NCBI RefSeq assembly: GCF_009811315.1 | Contig: NZ_BLID01000015.1 | Span: 1-57,907 of the forward strand | From: Vibrio atypicus | Lineage (GTDB): Bacteria; Pseudomonadota; Gammaproteobacteria; Enterobacterales; Vibrionaceae | DNA: 57,907 bases | Reading direction: 5' to 3' | Part shown: positions 57,888 through 57,907 of the stretch, in pieces | How the letters are laid out: each line of letters starts with the position of its first letter | Position numbering within the stretch: the first letter of the stretch is position 1 | Position numbers and translations under genes: made by a program | The notes under the pieces: generated by a model | What the model saw: only the letters and a program-made list of their open reading frames with translations | Database searches by the model: none | Told to the model about the DNA's origin: nothing

Positions 57888-57907
57888 AAATTGAAGAGTT
57901 TGATCAT
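57888..57907 (+). rRNA. rrs: 16S ribosomal RNA, 5' end only
   Basis: The last 20 bases, AAATTGAAGAGTTTGATCAT, are the universal 5' end of proteobacterial 16S rRNA. The gene continues beyond the window. Confidence 0.95.

Overview
This window is a stretch of bacterial chromosome that looks like the large chromosome of a Vibrio species (Gammaproteobacteria, Vibrionaceae). The basis is protein sequence and gene order: hemCDXY divergent from cyaA, cyaY-lptM-lysA-dapF-DUF484-xerC-yigB, yigL-pldB-rhtB, yhhL/rsmD divergent from ftsYEX-rpoH, glpEG, ubiCA-plsB-lexA-dinF, sthA-fabR-yijD-trmA, and btuB-murI running into an rRNA operon. The last 20 bases are the start of a 16S rRNA gene, with two good rRNA promoters and a boxA ahead of it. 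No insertion sequence, integrase, CRISPR array, tRNA or prophage is visible; this is mostly core genome with small accessory islands.

Layout. 1-3.1 kb: a gene-free entry region, then a large polytopic DUF2339 protein. 3.2-7.3 kb (minus strand): hemCDXY, the early tetrapyrrole operon. 7.6-15.2 kb: cyaA (TTG start, CRP-like site upstream), cyaY on the opposite strand, the 38-residue lipoprotein lptM, then lysA-dapF-DUF484-xerC-yigB. 15.3-24.4 kb: a FIST-(degenerate GGDEF)-EAL protein, a DTW-domain tRNA modification enzyme, a large lipoprotein, an EVE-domain protein, yigL, pldB, rhtB and an EAL-HDOD protein. 24.5-27.7 kb: an arsenate-resistance cluster (arsR, GAPDH, a CX5R phosphatase, arsJ). 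27.8-33.3 kb: an acyltransferase, small membrane proteins (DUF2500, DUF4145-like, YhhN-like), YecH, YhgN, DUF1145 and RsmD, plus a 26-residue membrane microprotein with its own promoter, ribosome site and terminator. 33.5-37.4 kb: ftsYEX and rpoH. 37.5-37.8 kb: a cluster of DnaA-box-like sites before glpEG. 39-46.7 kb: FliL-like protein, ubiCA, plsB, lexA with two SOS boxes, a Fur-box-preceded methyltransferase and dinF. 46.9-49 kb: formaldehyde detoxification (class III ADH and S-formylglutathione hydrolase). 49-57.9 kb: sthA, fabR, yijD, trmA, a cobalamin riboswitch with btuB, a COG2102/DUF71 ATP pyrophosphatase, murI, a membrane-anchored RRM protein and the rRNA operon start.

Most interesting for a second look: (1) the complete transcription unit for the 26-residue membrane protein at 30000-30080; (2) the DnaA-box cluster at 37565-37781, which resembles a DnaA-titration or DnaA-recycling locus; (3) the dual-specificity-type phosphatase inside the arsJ operon and the perfect 15-bp hairpin that follows it; (4) two inverted repeats that would hide ribosome binding sites (yhgN and dinF); (5) a 15/19 Fur-box match over the promoter of a methyltransferase sitting between lexA and dinF; and (6) the DUF71 ATP pyrophosphatase beside riboswitch-controlled btuB. 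All assignments are from reading the sequence; no database search or folding program was run.
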